Assembly (NCBI GenBank): GCA_016219275.1
Contig: JACRBM010000066.1
Span: 24,035 to 88,034 of the forward strand
From: Chloroflexota bacterium
GTDB taxonomy: Bacteria; Chloroflexota; Anaerolineae; UBA4142
Length of the DNA: 64,000 nucleotides
Direction of reading: 5' to 3'
Under the pieces are notes generated by a model. The model made no database searches. It was given only the letters and a program-made list of their open reading frames with translations, and was not told the DNA's origin. A program made the position numbers and the translations under genes. This document shows, one piece after another, positions 42,081 through 51,092 of the stretch (within the stretch, counting starts at the first letter, position 1; every line of letters starts with the position of its first letter).

Positions 42081-42779
42081 ATGAACCAACCACCTCACTA
42101 TTCTTCCCCGCCATCTACTTCACCGGCTGTGCGCCTTATCGTACTGATGGTAGACCGCCTGGTGTTTTTCATCGCGCGGCATTGGCTTGCGCTGGTCACC
42201 GGGATGCTGGGATTGTACGTCGGCGTTCCGTTTCTCGCGCCGATATTGATGCACTATGGCTACGTCACGCAAGCCGAGTGGGTGTACAATCTGTTCAGTT
42301 TGAATTGTCACCAACTCGCGCACCGCAGTTATTTTCTTTTTGGAGCGCAACCGGTCTATCCCCTGGACGATTTGCGCGCGCTCGTTCCCGGTGGCGCGGA
42401 CGAAAATGCCATCTCGTTTTTCTGGCGCGATTTTCGCGGCAACGCGGAACTGGGTTACAAGGTCGCGGTCTGCGAACGCGATCTCGCGATCTATGGCGCG
42501 ATGATTTGGGGCGGGTTGATGTTCGCCCTGTTCCGCCGCCAACTGCGACCACTCGATTGGCGATTGTGGGTACTCTTCGCCGTCGCACCGATGGGGCTTG
42601 ATGGCGGTTCGCAGTTGATCGGTTTGCGCCAAAGCGATTACATGCTCCGCACGATCACTGGCGCGTTGTTCGGCATGGGGTCGGTCTGGCTCGCGTATCC
42701 GCATGTCGAAATCGCGATGCGTGATTTGCGTAGCCAAGCGCAAGAGCAGTGGGCGCGCGCGCGCCGTGTTAACTTGTAA
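42081..42779 (+). CDS. DUF2085 membrane protein (232 aa)
   Basis: About five membrane segments. The family signature NLFSLNCHQLAHRSYFLFGAQ and VAVCERDLAIYGAMIWGGLMF are present, as are the C-terminal GGSQLIGLRQSDYMLRTITG residues. DUF2085 proteins are uncharacterised integral membrane proteins with conserved Cys/His, possibly metal- or redox-linked. ATG 42081 is preferred to a TTG just upstream. Confidence 0.85.
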   Translation: MNQPPHYSSPPSTSPAVRLIVLMVDRLVFFIARHWLALVTGMLGLYVGVPFLAPILMHYGYVTQAEWVYNLFSLNCHQLAHRSYFLFGAQPVYPLDDLRALVPGGADENAISFFWRDFRGNAELGYKVAVCERDLAIYGAMIWGGLMFALFRRQLRPLDWRLWVLFAVAPMGLDGGSQLIGLRQSDYMLRTITGALFGMGSVWLAYPHVEIAMRDLRSQAQEQWARARRVNL

Positions 42780-42814
42780 GACCTTCCAGGTTTCGCGCAA
42801 GCGCCTGGATGGTC
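42780..42814. repeat. palindrome of the GACCTTCCAGG family, copy 1
   Basis: GACCTTCCAGG with CCTGGATGGTC around TTTCGCGCAAGCG. The same sequence, with a T-run, recurs at 52712-52754 as a terminator. Confidence 0.65.
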
Positions 42815-42836
42815 GCGTAACGCTTGTGGAGATTTC

Positions 42837-43688
42837 ATGGTTCTAGTACACCGTTGGCTCGCGCCCGCGTTCCTGATCGCGTTGGGCGCGATCTTTCTGC
42901 TCGCGCCGTTTCCGTTCAAAGCGAAACTCGACGCGATTCCGTACGGGCTGGACCCGCAACGACCGGGGCACACGCACTTTTTCGGCGACACGCATTTGCC
43001 GGGCGAAGACTGGCTGCGCGCAAATGTTCCTGGCTTTGCCGCGTTCGATCCGGCGGAGCCGATGCAACTCTCGCTTGAAGCGCGCAAGGTGGGGATGTAC
43101 GTTGGATTTCTCGCGGTGTGGATTTATCTCGCGATCCTGGGACGCGCGCGCGCGAAAGGAATGCCCGCGCCAGGAATTCTGGTCGCGCTGATCATCTTCG
43201 TCGGCATCATGGGTTTCGACGGATTCAACGCGTTCTTTTACGATTTGAAAATCGTGCCGCATTTGTACGAACCGCGCCTCGATTTGCGCTTGGCGACCGG
43301 ATTGTTGTGCGGTTACGCGTTCGCCGGGATTCTGACGCCGGTTGTGAATTTTACGCTCTGGCGCGCAAACGACACGCGTCCGCTTTTGGCGAATTGGAAA
43401 GAATTTGCAATCGGATTTGTTCCCCTCGTCGTTGTGTACGCGCTCGCGTCGTCGGGTTGGGGCATCTGGTTGTATCCGCTCTCGATCATTTCGAGCGCGA
43501 GCGTGTTGATTCTCGTCGCGCTCATCAACGTGGTGTTTCTGTTGATCGTGTTTCGCAAAGAGTCCACGTGCGTGACGTGGCGCGACGCGCTCAACCCATT
43601 CGCCGCGGGAATCGCGTGCGCGCTCGCCGAACTTGGCGCGCTGTCGGCATTGCGGTACATCGTGCTCGGCAATACGCCGTTGCCGTAA
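42837..43688 (+). CDS. membrane protein, unknown family (283 aa)
   Basis: About seven hydrophobic segments; a conserved-looking external loop RPGHTHFFGDTHLPGEDWLRANVPGFAAFDP lies after the first. It follows the DUF2085 gene by 57 nt in the same direction and may be its partner. I do not recognise the family; similar proteins seem to accompany DUF2085 in Chloroflexota (from memory, not checked). Confidence 0.6.
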   Translation: MVLVHRWLAPAFLIALGAIFLLAPFPFKAKLDAIPYGLDPQRPGHTHFFGDTHLPGEDWLRANVPGFAAFDPAEPMQLSLEARKVGMYVGFLAVWIYLAILGRARAKGMPAPGILVALIIFVGIMGFDGFNAFFYDLKIVPHLYEPRLDLRLATGLLCGYAFAGILTPVVNFTLWRANDTRPLLANWKEFAIGFVPLVVVYALASSGWGIWLYPLSIISSASVLILVALINVVFLLIVFRKESTCVTWRDALNPFAAGIACALAELGALSALRYIVLGNTPLP

Positions 43689-43765
43689 AGCGCGAGCCGC
43701 AGAATTCAAAAAACCCAGCGGCTCTGGGCGATTGTTAGAGTATCGTAAAGTGGGAAAAAAGTTCT

Positions 43766-43794
43766 TTGACAATGCCCGCGTTGGGTGTTATACT
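43766..43794 (+). promoter_or_regulatory. sigma70 promoter of the cytochrome c maturation operon
   Basis: TTGACA (43766-43771), 17-nt spacer, TATACT (43789-43794), 64 nt before the ccmE start. Confidence 0.75.
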
Positions 43795-43858
43795 TTTCAA
43801 CGTCCTGATGGTGGGACACACTTTTGGCGCGCATCGGCGCGTCCTGTGAGGTGAAAGA

Positions 43859-44347
43859 ATGACAACGGTACGTATGCCCGAGGTCCGGGAGGACAAGGGC
43901 TTTTTGCCGCGCCAGACGAAACTGTTGCTTGGCGCGTTTCTCATTTTGGGTGCGATTGCCGCGTTCGCGTTCACAAGTCTGCAAGGCAATCAACAGTACT
44001 TTCTCACGCTCGCCGAATTGAAATCGAAAGGCGATGCCGCGACCAAGCAGACGGTTCGCATCGGCGGTAATCTCTTGCCGAATTCAACGCACATTAACAG
44101 TAAAGAAGTCACCGCGCAGTTCACGTTGACCGACGAGGCGAAGAACGTCGTGCCGGTCGTCTACAAGGGCGTGTTGCCGGACACGTTCGAGAAAAGTACG
44201 CAGGTGATTGCCGAAGGTAAACTCGACGGTAGTGGCGTGTTCCAAGCGTCGCTCGTGCTCGCGAAATGCCCATCCAAGTACGATCCATCCCAGATCGAAT
44301 GGCACACAAGTACCGAGCAAGGCAATCTCAACTATTCTCAAAAGTGA
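43859..44347 (+). CDS. ccmE: cytochrome c maturation haem chaperone CcmE, CxxxY type (162 aa)
   Basis: A cytoplasmic N-terminus, one membrane anchor (about 23-40), then the OB-fold: YFLTLAELKSKGDA, VRIGGNLLPNSTHINS, VPVVYKGVLPDTFEKSTQVIAEGKLDGSGVFQASLVLAKCPSKY. In the classical protein the haem is bound to His in HxxxY; here the motif is Cys-Pro-Ser-Lys-Tyr. This CxxxY form is known from archaea and some Deltaproteobacteria (System I*). It holds haem covalently before handing it to apocytochrome with CcmF. Confidence 0.92.
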   Translation: MTTVRMPEVREDKGFLPRQTKLLLGAFLILGAIAAFAFTSLQGNQQYFLTLAELKSKGDAATKQTVRIGGNLLPNSTHINSKEVTAQFTLTDEAKNVVPVVYKGVLPDTFEKSTQVIAEGKLDGSGVFQASLVLAKCPSKYDPSQIEWHTSTEQGNLNYSQK

Positions 44348-44353
44348 TGCAAG

Positions 44354-44382
44354 AATCCAGGTTTCTTGGAGAAACCTGGATT
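44354..44382. repeat. dispersed palindrome, copy 3
   Basis: AATCCAGGTTTCT/AGAAACCTGGATT with 3-nt loop, between ccmE and ccmF. Confidence 0.8.
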
Positions 44383-44447
44383 ATGCCGAAGGAAAAAGTC
44401 GCGGGTGGTTGATACCGCAACTGGTCTGAAACCTAGAGAGAGATACC

Positions 44448-46493
44448 ATGCCAATCCTGGGATATATTTCGATCTTCGTCGCGCTCGTCGTCGCGGTGTA
44501 CACCGGTATTGCCGCGTGGCTGGGCGCCAAGCGCAACCTTCCGCAACTTGTCACGAGCGCGCGCAACGGCACGCTGTTGTTCACCGCGTTGATGACGATC
44601 GCCGTCGCTGTCATCGTCGTCGCGCTCTACACGCGCGATTTTTCGATCGCGCTCGTCGCAAACAACACAAGCAGTGAACTGCAATCGCTCTACACCGTGA
44701 CCGCGCTCTGGGCGAATCAAGCCGGCAGTCTGTTGTTCTGGTCGTGGATTCTGTCGCTCTACTCGGCGGCGGTGATTCTCCGCAAATGGGAACGCGATCA
44801 CGACTTGATGCCGTACGTCATCGTGGCGTTGATGGCGATTCAAACATTTTTCGCGTTCATGTTGGCGTTCGTCAGCAGTCCGTTCGCGCGCTGGTGGATG
44901 GTCGGTGGAAAAACGGTCATGTCTCTGTTTCGTCCAGAAGGCGGCATGTTGTTCATTCCGCCGGATGGACAGGGCTTGAATCCATTGTTGCAACATCCGG
45001 CGATGGCGATTCATCCGCCGATGTTGTACCTGGGTTACGTCGGATTCACGATACCGTTCGTATTCGGCATGGCGGCATTGTTGAGTGGCAACCTGGGTGT
45101 CTCGTGGCTGCGCACCACGCGCCGTTGGACGCTCGCGCCCTGGCTCTTTCTTTCGATGGGCTTGATGCTCGGCGGACGCTGGGCGTACGATGTGCTCGGC
45201 TGGGGCGGGTACTGGGGCTGGGATCCGGTCGAGAACTCGGCGTTCATGCCGTGGCTGACCGGGACCGCGTTTCTCCATTCGGTGATGGTGCAAGAGCGCC
45301 GCGGCATGCTCAAAGTCTGGAACATGGGCTTGATCATCATCACCTTCGCGCTCGTCTTGTTCGGCACGTTCCTGACGCGCAGCGGCATCATCTCGTCGGT
45401 GCACGCCTTCGCCGAGTCGGACATTGGCGCGTGGTTCCTCTCGTTCATCGCCGGCATTACGCTAGTCGCGACCGGGTTGTTGTTTACGCGCGTCAAGGAA
45501 TTGCGGAGCGAGCGTGAAATTGATTCGCTCTTTTCCCGCGAAGCGTTTTTCCTGCTGAACAATTTACTCTTTGTCGGCGCGGCATTCGTCGTGCTGTGGG
45601 GCACCGTGTATCCGTTGTTCAGCGAACTCGTGTACAACCAGAAACTGACCGTAGGTCCACCGTACTTTAACCAGGTTGCCGCGCCGATTTTCGGCACACT
45701 GTTGCTTGTGATGGCGATCATTCCGTTGATCGGGTGGAGCGGCGCGACCGGCGCGAAATTCCTTCGTAAACTCGTGCGACCGTTGATCGGCGCGGTTATC
45801 GTCGGCGCGATTCTGTTCGCGCTGGGCGTTCACGAGTGGGTCGCGTTGCTGGGCTATTTTCTCGCGGCGTTGGCTCTCATCGCGACGATTGGCGAAATTG
45901 CCGAAGGCGCGTGGGCGCGCGCGCGCAATACGCACGAGAATGTCGGCGTCGCGTTTCTGAATTTGCTCGCGCGCAATCGCCAACGCTACGGCGGCTACTT
46001 GATTCACATCGCGGTCGCAATGATGGCGGTCGGCATCATCGGTTCCCAGGTTTACACGACCGACGTGACGCGCGCGCTCAAGCCCGGCGAGACCTTGCAG
46101 GTGCGCGATTACACGCTCCAGTACGAAAAACTTTCGCCGGAATTTCCGAGCGGCGAAGCGCGCGTGACCTCGGCAACGCTCGGCGTGTTTCGCGGCGGCG
46201 TGCGCGTCGCGACGATCTCGCCGGCGCGCAGTTTCTTCGAACGACAAGGCGAAACGCAAACTCAGCCCGCGATTGTCGCATCGCTGCAAGAAGACTTGTA
46301 CGTCATCATCGCCGGCTGGGAACCGAATTTCGAGACGGTCACATTCCGCGCGTACGTGAACCCGATGATCGCGTGGTTGTGGCTCGGCGGCATCGGACTC
46401 GTGCTGTTTACGCTGATCGCCGCGTGGCCCAACGAACGCGAACCCGCGTTGCAACGGCAAGACACTCTGGCGAAACAGCCGGCGCACGCCTAA
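44448..46493 (+). CDS. ccmF: cytochrome c haem lyase subunit CcmF (681 aa)
   Basis: Polytopic haem-handling protein with about fifteen membrane segments. The WWD-type haem-binding signature is GWGGYWGWDPVENSAFMPWLTGTAFLHS (about residues 250-277). Conserved histidines in the flanking loops (for example HPPMLYLGYVG) are present. A periplasmic domain (about 540-640) precedes the last segment. It reduces and transfers haem from CcmE to apocytochrome c. Full length. AGAGAGATACC precedes the ATG. Confidence 0.95.
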   Translation: MPILGYISIFVALVVAVYTGIAAWLGAKRNLPQLVTSARNGTLLFTALMTIAVAVIVVALYTRDFSIALVANNTSSELQSLYTVTALWANQAGSLLFWSWILSLYSAAVILRKWERDHDLMPYVIVALMAIQTFFAFMLAFVSSPFARWWMVGGKTVMSLFRPEGGMLFIPPDGQGLNPLLQHPAMAIHPPMLYLGYVGFTIPFVFGMAALLSGNLGVSWLRTTRRWTLAPWLFLSMGLMLGGRWAYDVLGWGGYWGWDPVENSAFMPWLTGTAFLHSVMVQERRGMLKVWNMGLIIITFALVLFGTFLTRSGIISSVHAFAESDIGAWFLSFIAGITLVATGLLFTRVKELRSEREIDSLFSREAFFLLNNLLFVGAAFVVLWGTVYPLFSELVYNQKLTVGPPYFNQVAAPIFGTLLLVMAIIPLIGWSGATGAKFLRKLVRPLIGAVIVGAILFALGVHEWVALLGYFLAALALIATIGEIAEGAWARARNTHENVGVAFLNLLARNRQRYGGYLIHIAVAMMAVGIIGSQVYTTDVTRALKPGETLQVRDYTLQYEKLSPEFPSGEARVTSATLGVFRGGVRVATISPARSFFERQGETQTQPAIVASLQEDLYVIIAGWEPNFETVTFRAYVNPMIAWLWLGGIGLVLFTLIAAWPNEREPALQRQDTLAKQPAHA

Positions 46494-46506
46494 ATTCGAT
46501 TTTGAT

Positions 46507-46534
46507 GTAGAGGCGACGCAGGCGTCGCCTCTAC
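46507..46534. repeat. perfect 13-bp inverted repeat
   Basis: GTAGAGGCGACGC/GCGTCGCCTCTAC with a 2-nt loop, between ccmF and the next gene. A related GGTAGAGACGTT palindrome occurs at 47086-47133. Confidence 0.8.
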
Positions 46535-46543
46535 GGGGGAAGC

Positions 46544-47056
46544 TTGGAATACATTCTCATCGCTCTAGTCGTTGTGATTACCCTCGCGGTGATCGCGTAC
46601 CCGTTGTTCACCGCGCCGCGCGCCAAGTTGAGCGCGCCGGAAAACGCGCTCGATCCGTTGCTCGCGCAACGCGATGCGACGTACGATGCGATTCGCGATC
46701 TCGATTTCGATTATTCGCTCGGTAAATTATCGCAAACCGATTACGCGACGCTGCGTGACAAGTACAGAACGCGCGCGGCGCAATTGCTCCAACAGATTGA
46801 CGCGGCAAGTAGCAGGAATGGCGAGCAACTCGACGCGCAAATCGAAGCCCAGGTCGCGCAGATGCGCCGCGCCAAAGAAGATGTCATCGAGAGCGAGGTC
46901 GCGCGCTTGCGCGCCAAAAAACAAAGTGCGGTTGAAAAACCGGTCGCGCCCACGCGCGCGGCAAAAGCCGAACCCGCGCTCGGATTCTGCGGGAAATGCG
47001 GCACGCCGCGCCGCGCGGGTGACAAGTTTTGTAGTAAGTGCGGCGCGAAATTGTGA
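46544..47056 (+). CDS. CcmI-like protein with C-terminal zinc ribbon (170 aa)
   Basis: TTG start with GGGGAAG upstream. One N-terminal membrane segment (2-22) is followed by NALDPLLAQRDATYDAIRDLDFDYSLGKLSQTDYATLRDKY, the typical short CcmI-like N-terminal module. A coiled coil comes next, then the zinc ribbon GFCGKCGTPRRAGDKFCSKCGAKL. The TPR part of classical CcmI is missing. It probably helps organise apocytochrome delivery, by its place between ccmF and ccmA. Confidence 0.75.
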   Translation: MEYILIALVVVITLAVIAYPLFTAPRAKLSAPENALDPLLAQRDATYDAIRDLDFDYSLGKLSQTDYATLRDKYRTRAAQLLQQIDAASSRNGEQLDAQIEAQVAQMRRAKEDVIESEVARLRAKKQSAVEKPVAPTRAAKAEPALGFCGKCGTPRRAGDKFCSKCGAKL

Positions 47057-47085
47057 GTGTGATGTCGAGGTTTGTTTTTAGAATT

Positions 47086-47133
47086 GGCATTGGTAGAGAC
47101 GTTCGCGGAGCGTGCAACGTCTCTACCAATGCC
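47086..47133. repeat. 18-bp inverted repeat between ccm genes
   Basis: GGCATTGGTAGAGACGTT/AACGTCTCTACCAATGCC (47086-47103 with 47116-47133). It is a TAGAGACGTT-type dispersed palindrome. Nothing else is seen in 47134-47215. Confidence 0.8.
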
Positions 47134-47232
47134 GAAATTCCCCACTCTTTTCTTGCTCAGGTTTACAGTTTAAACTTGTACATCCTGTTATCTCGCGTTT
47201 CTAAGCATACAATTATTTGAAAGGAAATTCCC

Positions 47233-48522
47233 ATCAAAACACAAACCTTTTATCACGCAAAACATGCGCTCTTTTTGTGTGCCGCTATCGCGTTCGTCGC
47301 ATTACTGGCATTGTTCGCGCCCAGCGCGCGCGTCGACGCACAAGCCGGCGGGCAGGGTAAACTAGAAGGACAAATTGTCAACGGCACCAAAGATGCTAAA
47401 CTGCAAAATCCATCGAGTCTCGTCGTGACGCTCTACAGCGCTGTCGCGAATGCAAGCACACCGATCTCGCAGACGACCAAAAGCGACAACGATGGTAAAT
47501 TTGTTTTTGCGAGTCTCGACACGAACGCGGGCACGCGCTATTTGCTCACGACGACCTACCTCGGCGTGGATTACGCGTCCGATGTGTTCACGTTCGCGGC
47601 GAATCAAACGACCGTGACGCAAACCTTGCAGGTGCACGACACGACGACGGATCGCGCATCGCTCCAAGTGATGCAGACGCATTTGGTGATTGACGTGCAA
47701 CCGCGCATCTTGCAGATCGTGCAAATCGTCCAAGTCGTGAACATGAGCGACCGCGCGATCATCCATGCGGGTCCCCATGATCCGACGCTCATCGTGCCCA
47801 CGTTGGCAAAGGCGCAGGCATTTCAATTCGACAGTCCGACGGTCGAGTCCACAACGCTGGTCGGCGATGGCGTGATTACGTACACGTTGCCCTTTGCGCC
47901 GGGCGTGGATCAAATCGTTTTCAACTATACCGTTCCGTACACTCCGCCCACGTACGATTTTCGCTTGGCATTGCCGTTCGATACTCCCACGTTGCGCATC
48001 TTGCTTTCGGATGTCAAAGCCAATGTGCAGAGTTCACAACTGGGTGCGACGTCGCTTTTCCCGACGCAAAGCGGGCAAACCTTTTTGCAGACGACCGCAA
48101 GCAGTATCAAAGCCGGCACCGAAGTGCGCGCGACGTTTTCCAATTTGACCGGCGCGGGTAGTTCGGCGACCGCGCCGAGTGGGGGACCCGTATCCGCGCC
48201 CACCGGTCAGGATAACAACACATTGATTGCCGGCGTTGTGCTGGGTGTCGTGGGTATCGCCGCGCTCGGTCTGATCGGTTTTGCGATCACGCGTCGCCGC
48301 GCCGCGCAATTCGCAGAGGACGAGGAGTACGAGGAAGAAGAGGAAGAAGCGCCGGCGTCAACCGACAGTCAACGCCTCGAACTCTTGCAGAAACTCGCCG
48401 ACCTGGACGATGAATTCGAAGCCGGCAAAATCGCGCAAGAGGAATACAAGCAACAACGCGATGCGATCAAAGCCGAACTGCGCGAGTTGATGCAAGCCAA
48501 GGACGCGGAGACCAAAGAGTGA
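47233..48522 (+). CDS. secreted/anchored protein of the ccm cluster, probable AUC start (429 aa)
   Basis: The good Shine-Dalgarno AAAGGAAA (47220-47227) is 5 nt before ATC 47233, from which a full signal peptide is read (KTQTFYHAKHALFLC...ALLALFAPSARVDAQA). The next ordinary start, TTG 47275, would cut the signal. Mature part: a carboxypeptidase-regulatory-like beta domain (about 45-120), beta-rich middle, a membrane segment near residue 325, then an acidic stretch and a coiled coil (LLQKLADLDDEFEAGKIAQEEYKQQ). Its stop overlaps ccmA's start. Function unknown; probably a ccm accessory. Confidence 0.65.
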   Translation: MKTQTFYHAKHALFLCAAIAFVALLALFAPSARVDAQAGGQGKLEGQIVNGTKDAKLQNPSSLVVTLYSAVANASTPISQTTKSDNDGKFVFASLDTNAGTRYLLTTTYLGVDYASDVFTFAANQTTVTQTLQVHDTTTDRASLQVMQTHLVIDVQPRILQIVQIVQVVNMSDRAIIHAGPHDPTLIVPTLAKAQAFQFDSPTVESTTLVGDGVITYTLPFAPGVDQIVFNYTVPYTPPTYDFRLALPFDTPTLRILLSDVKANVQSSQLGATSLFPTQSGQTFLQTTASSIKAGTEVRATFSNLTGAGSSATAPSGGPVSAPTGQDNNTLIAGVVLGVVGIAALGLIGFAITRRRAAQFAEDEEYEEEEEEAPASTDSQRLELLQKLADLDDEFEAGKIAQEEYKQQRDAIKAELRELMQAKDAETKE

Positions 48523-49238
48523 GCGATACGCTCATCGCGGTTGAAAAACTCGACAAGACCTTTGGCGCGCGCTGGGCGCTGCGGAATGTGACGTTCCGCG
48601 TTGTGCCGGGGGAAATTGTCGCGCTCGTGGGACCGAACGGCGCGGGCAAGACGACGCTCTTGCGCGCGCTCACGACACTCGCGCGACCGAACGCCGGACA
48701 AATCCTGATCGGTAAGATTCCGCTCGCGCAACATCCGAATGCCGCGCGCCAAGCGATCGGGTTCGTCGGTCATCAAACGTTCATGTACGACGACCTGACC
48801 GCGTTGGAGAATCTCACGTTCTACGCGCGGCTGTACGATTTGCCGGACGCGACGACACGCGTGCGCACGGTCGCCGAACGCGTCGGCATCGCGCATCGCT
48901 TGAACGACATTACACGCACGCTCTCACGCGGGTTGCAGCAACGGCTCACGCTCGCGCGCATGTTATTGCACGACCCCGCCGTGATTCTGCTCGACGAGCC
49001 GTACACCGGGCTAGACAAGATCGCGGCGGACATGCTCGACGCGATCATGCTCGACGCGAAAAACGAAGGGCGCGCGGTGCTGTTCTCGACGCACGACCTC
49101 GAACGCGGGCTGGCGATTGCCGACCGCGCGATCATCATGAAAGCCGGGCGCGTCGTCCATGATTTGCCGCGCCGCGAGTGGCGCGACCTCGCCGGGTTTA
49201 TGCAGATTTATGCTGGAGTGCTGGGAGACCAACGTTGA
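48519..49238 (+). CDS. ccmA: haem exporter ATP-binding protein CcmA (239 aa)
   Basis: ABC ATPase: Walker A GPNGAGKTT (about 38-46), signature LSRGLQQRLTLARML, Walker B VILLDEPYTGLD, H-loop STHD. GTG start overlaps the previous stop; the stop overlaps the ccmB start. With CcmB and CcmC it forms the complex that loads and releases haem on CcmE. Confidence 0.92.
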   Translation: MSDTLIAVEKLDKTFGARWALRNVTFRVVPGEIVALVGPNGAGKTTLLRALTTLARPNAGQILIGKIPLAQHPNAARQAIGFVGHQTFMYDDLTALENLTFYARLYDLPDATTRVRTVAERVGIAHRLNDITRTLSRGLQQRLTLARMLLHDPAVILLDEPYTGLDKIAADMLDAIMLDAKNEGRAVLFSTHDLERGLAIADRAIIMKAGRVVHDLPRREWRDLAGFMQIYAGVLGDQR

Positions 49239-49906
49239 GATTCCTCCGCCAAGTTTCCGCCATCGTCCAAAAAGACCTCGCCGCCGAACTTCGCACCAAA
49301 GAAAACTTGAGCGCAATGGTGGTGTTCTCGCTGTTGGTGCTGGTCATTTTCAATTTCGCATTTGAGTTGCAGGGTCTCGATATTCGCGCAGTGGGCGCGG
49401 GCGTGCTCTGGGTCGCGTTCACGTTCAGCGGCATCCTGGGTCTGGGACGTTCGTTCGCAGCGGAAAAAGACAAGGGCAGTCTCGAAGGCGTGTTGTTGTC
49501 GCCGGTGGATCGCGGCGCGGTGTTTCTGGGCAAAGCTGCGAGCAACTTTATTTTCATCAGCGTGATGGAAGCGGCGACACTCCCGCTGTTCGCGGTGTTG
49601 AACAATGCGAACCTGCCCTGGTGGCCCCTGATTCCGTACATCGTGCTTGGCACACTCGGCTTTGCCGGGATGGGTACACTGTTGTCGGCGGTCGCGTCGT
49701 CTACCAAGATGCGCGAAGTGATGTTGCCAATTCTGCTCTTCCCAGTTTCGGTCCCGCTGTTGATGGCGGCGGTGAATCTGACCAAAGGCGCGTTGCAAGA
49801 GCGCGCGTTCGACGAGGTGTTCAACTGGTTCAGCATTCTCGTGACGTACGATGTGATCTTTATCGTCGTCGCGTTCCTGGTGTTCGAGTACGTGGTAGAA
49901 GAATAG
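49235..49906 (+). CDS. ccmB: haem exporter membrane protein CcmB (223 aa)
   Basis: Six membrane segments with the family N-terminus VSAIVQKDLAAELRTKENLSAMVVFSLLVLVIF and the GKAASNFIF, PFAVLNNANLPW-like loops. TTG start at 49235 with GGGAGACC upstream, overlapping the ccmA stop by 4 nt. The product pairs with CcmA. Confidence 0.92.
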   Translation: MRFLRQVSAIVQKDLAAELRTKENLSAMVVFSLLVLVIFNFAFELQGLDIRAVGAGVLWVAFTFSGILGLGRSFAAEKDKGSLEGVLLSPVDRGAVFLGKAASNFIFISVMEAATLPLFAVLNNANLPWWPLIPYIVLGTLGFAGMGTLLSAVASSTKMREVMLPILLFPVSVPLLMAAVNLTKGALQERAFDEVFNWFSILVTYDVIFIVVAFLVFEYVVEE

Positions 49907-49909
49907 CAG

Positions 49910-50125
49910 ATGAAAAAAAGATTTGTCCTCTGCATCAATAACACTGACTATGAAGCTTCGCTGATTCGCCGAAAGATTTACAAAGTCATTCCAGATGAAC
50001 GTGCGGAACGAGATGGATTAATTCGAGTGGTTGATGAAAGCGGCGAGGATTACTTGTTCGGCGCGGATCGGTTCGTCACTGTTGAATTATCGGAAGCAGT
50101 CGAGCGAGTGTTGGTTACCACGTGA
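49910..50125 (+). CDS. conserved small protein (71 aa)
   Basis: Three nt after ccmB. FVLCINNTDYEASLIRRKIYKVIPDE and GLIRVVDESGEDYLFGADRFVTVELSEAV form a compact beta-rich domain found in many bacteria as an uncharacterised small protein. Nothing ties it to cytochrome c maturation except its position inside the operon. Confidence 0.7.
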   Translation: MKKRFVLCINNTDYEASLIRRKIYKVIPDERAERDGLIRVVDESGEDYLFGADRFVTVELSEAVERVLVTT

Positions 50126-50164
50126 GGTCGTGTCGGTTTAATACCCGTCGAATGGGATGGAAAA

Positions 50165-50866
50165 ATGTCGCGTAACTCGGATCGTTGGCTTGACCTGCTT
50201 GGGCTGGCGACGTTGGTTCTCATCGTCGTCGGTTTGTATATGGCGTTCCTGTACGCACAGACCGAAGTGAACATGGGCTTAGTCTATCGCATCTTCTTTT
50301 TTCACATGGGCTCGATTGCCGCCGGCATGGTCTCGGCGCTCGTCGTCGGCGTCGTGTCCATTGGTTATTTGAAAACGTCGTCGCGCGCGTGGGATCGCGT
50401 GGCGGAAGCGTCCGCCGAAGTCGGCGTGGTCTTTTCCACCATCGGTCTGGTGACCGGCTCGATTTGGGCGCGCCCGATCTGGGGCGTGTGGTGGACGTGG
50501 GACCCGCGCCTCACGACGTTCCTCATCATGTGGCTGATCTACATCGCGTACTTGATGTTGCGCGCCTCGGCGCGCGATGATGCGCGGGTCGCGCGGTTTG
50601 CCGCCGTGTACGGAATCCTGGGCATGGCGAACGTGCCCATCGTGATTATGAGCGCGCGTATCTGGCGCGGCATTTCGCCTGTGCTGTTTCAGCAAACGGC
50701 GGAACAGCAGATTACATTTGGCTTGACGCCGGAAATGACGCAGGCGTTAGTGGTGTGCATCATCGCGCATCTGTTTCTATTCACGTATTTGGTCGCGTAT
50801 CGCACGCGTCTCGAAACGGTGCGCGACGAACTGCTGGTGTTGCGTCGCGCGCGCGCGGCGAAATAA
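50165..50866 (+). CDS. ccmC: haem-handling protein CcmC (233 aa)
   Basis: Six membrane segments. The WWD motif is WGVWWTWDPRLTTFLIMWLIYIAYLML (about residues 108-134), with external histidines in FFFHMGS and later. Residues are typical of CcmC/CcsA. It passes haem to CcmE. Confidence 0.93.
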   Translation: MSRNSDRWLDLLGLATLVLIVVGLYMAFLYAQTEVNMGLVYRIFFFHMGSIAAGMVSALVVGVVSIGYLKTSSRAWDRVAEASAEVGVVFSTIGLVTGSIWARPIWGVWWTWDPRLTTFLIMWLIYIAYLMLRASARDDARVARFAAVYGILGMANVPIVIMSARIWRGISPVLFQQTAEQQITFGLTPEMTQALVVCIIAHLFLFTYLVAYRTRLETVRDELLVLRRARAAK

Positions 50867-50884
50867 TCGCATTGAGGTTCTCCG

Positions 50885-51079
50885 ATGGAAATCACGCTCA
50901 AAGATTTACTCGCGGAAATTCGCAACTTGTCTTATCTGTTTTACGGGTACACGGTGGTCTGGGTGTTCCTGCTCGGTTATCTGTTCATGCTGTCGCGGCG
51001 CGAACGAAACTTGCGCGACCAAATCGAGGAACTGAAAAAGTCCATCGCGAGCGAACATACTGACGCGGGCGACGCATAG
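50885..51079 (+). CDS. ccmD: CcmD-like small membrane protein (64 aa)
   Basis: One membrane segment (about 19-38, YGYTVVWVFLLGYLFML), then a basic and acidic cytoplasmic tail (SRRERNLRDQIEELKK), the CcmD layout. It lies 18 nt after ccmC, where ccmD is expected. It aids release of holo-CcmE from the exporter. Confidence 0.75.
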   Translation: MEITLKDLLAEIRNLSYLFYGYTVVWVFLLGYLFMLSRRERNLRDQIEELKKSIASEHTDAGDA

Positions 51080-51092
51080 AATCGAGGTAGAG

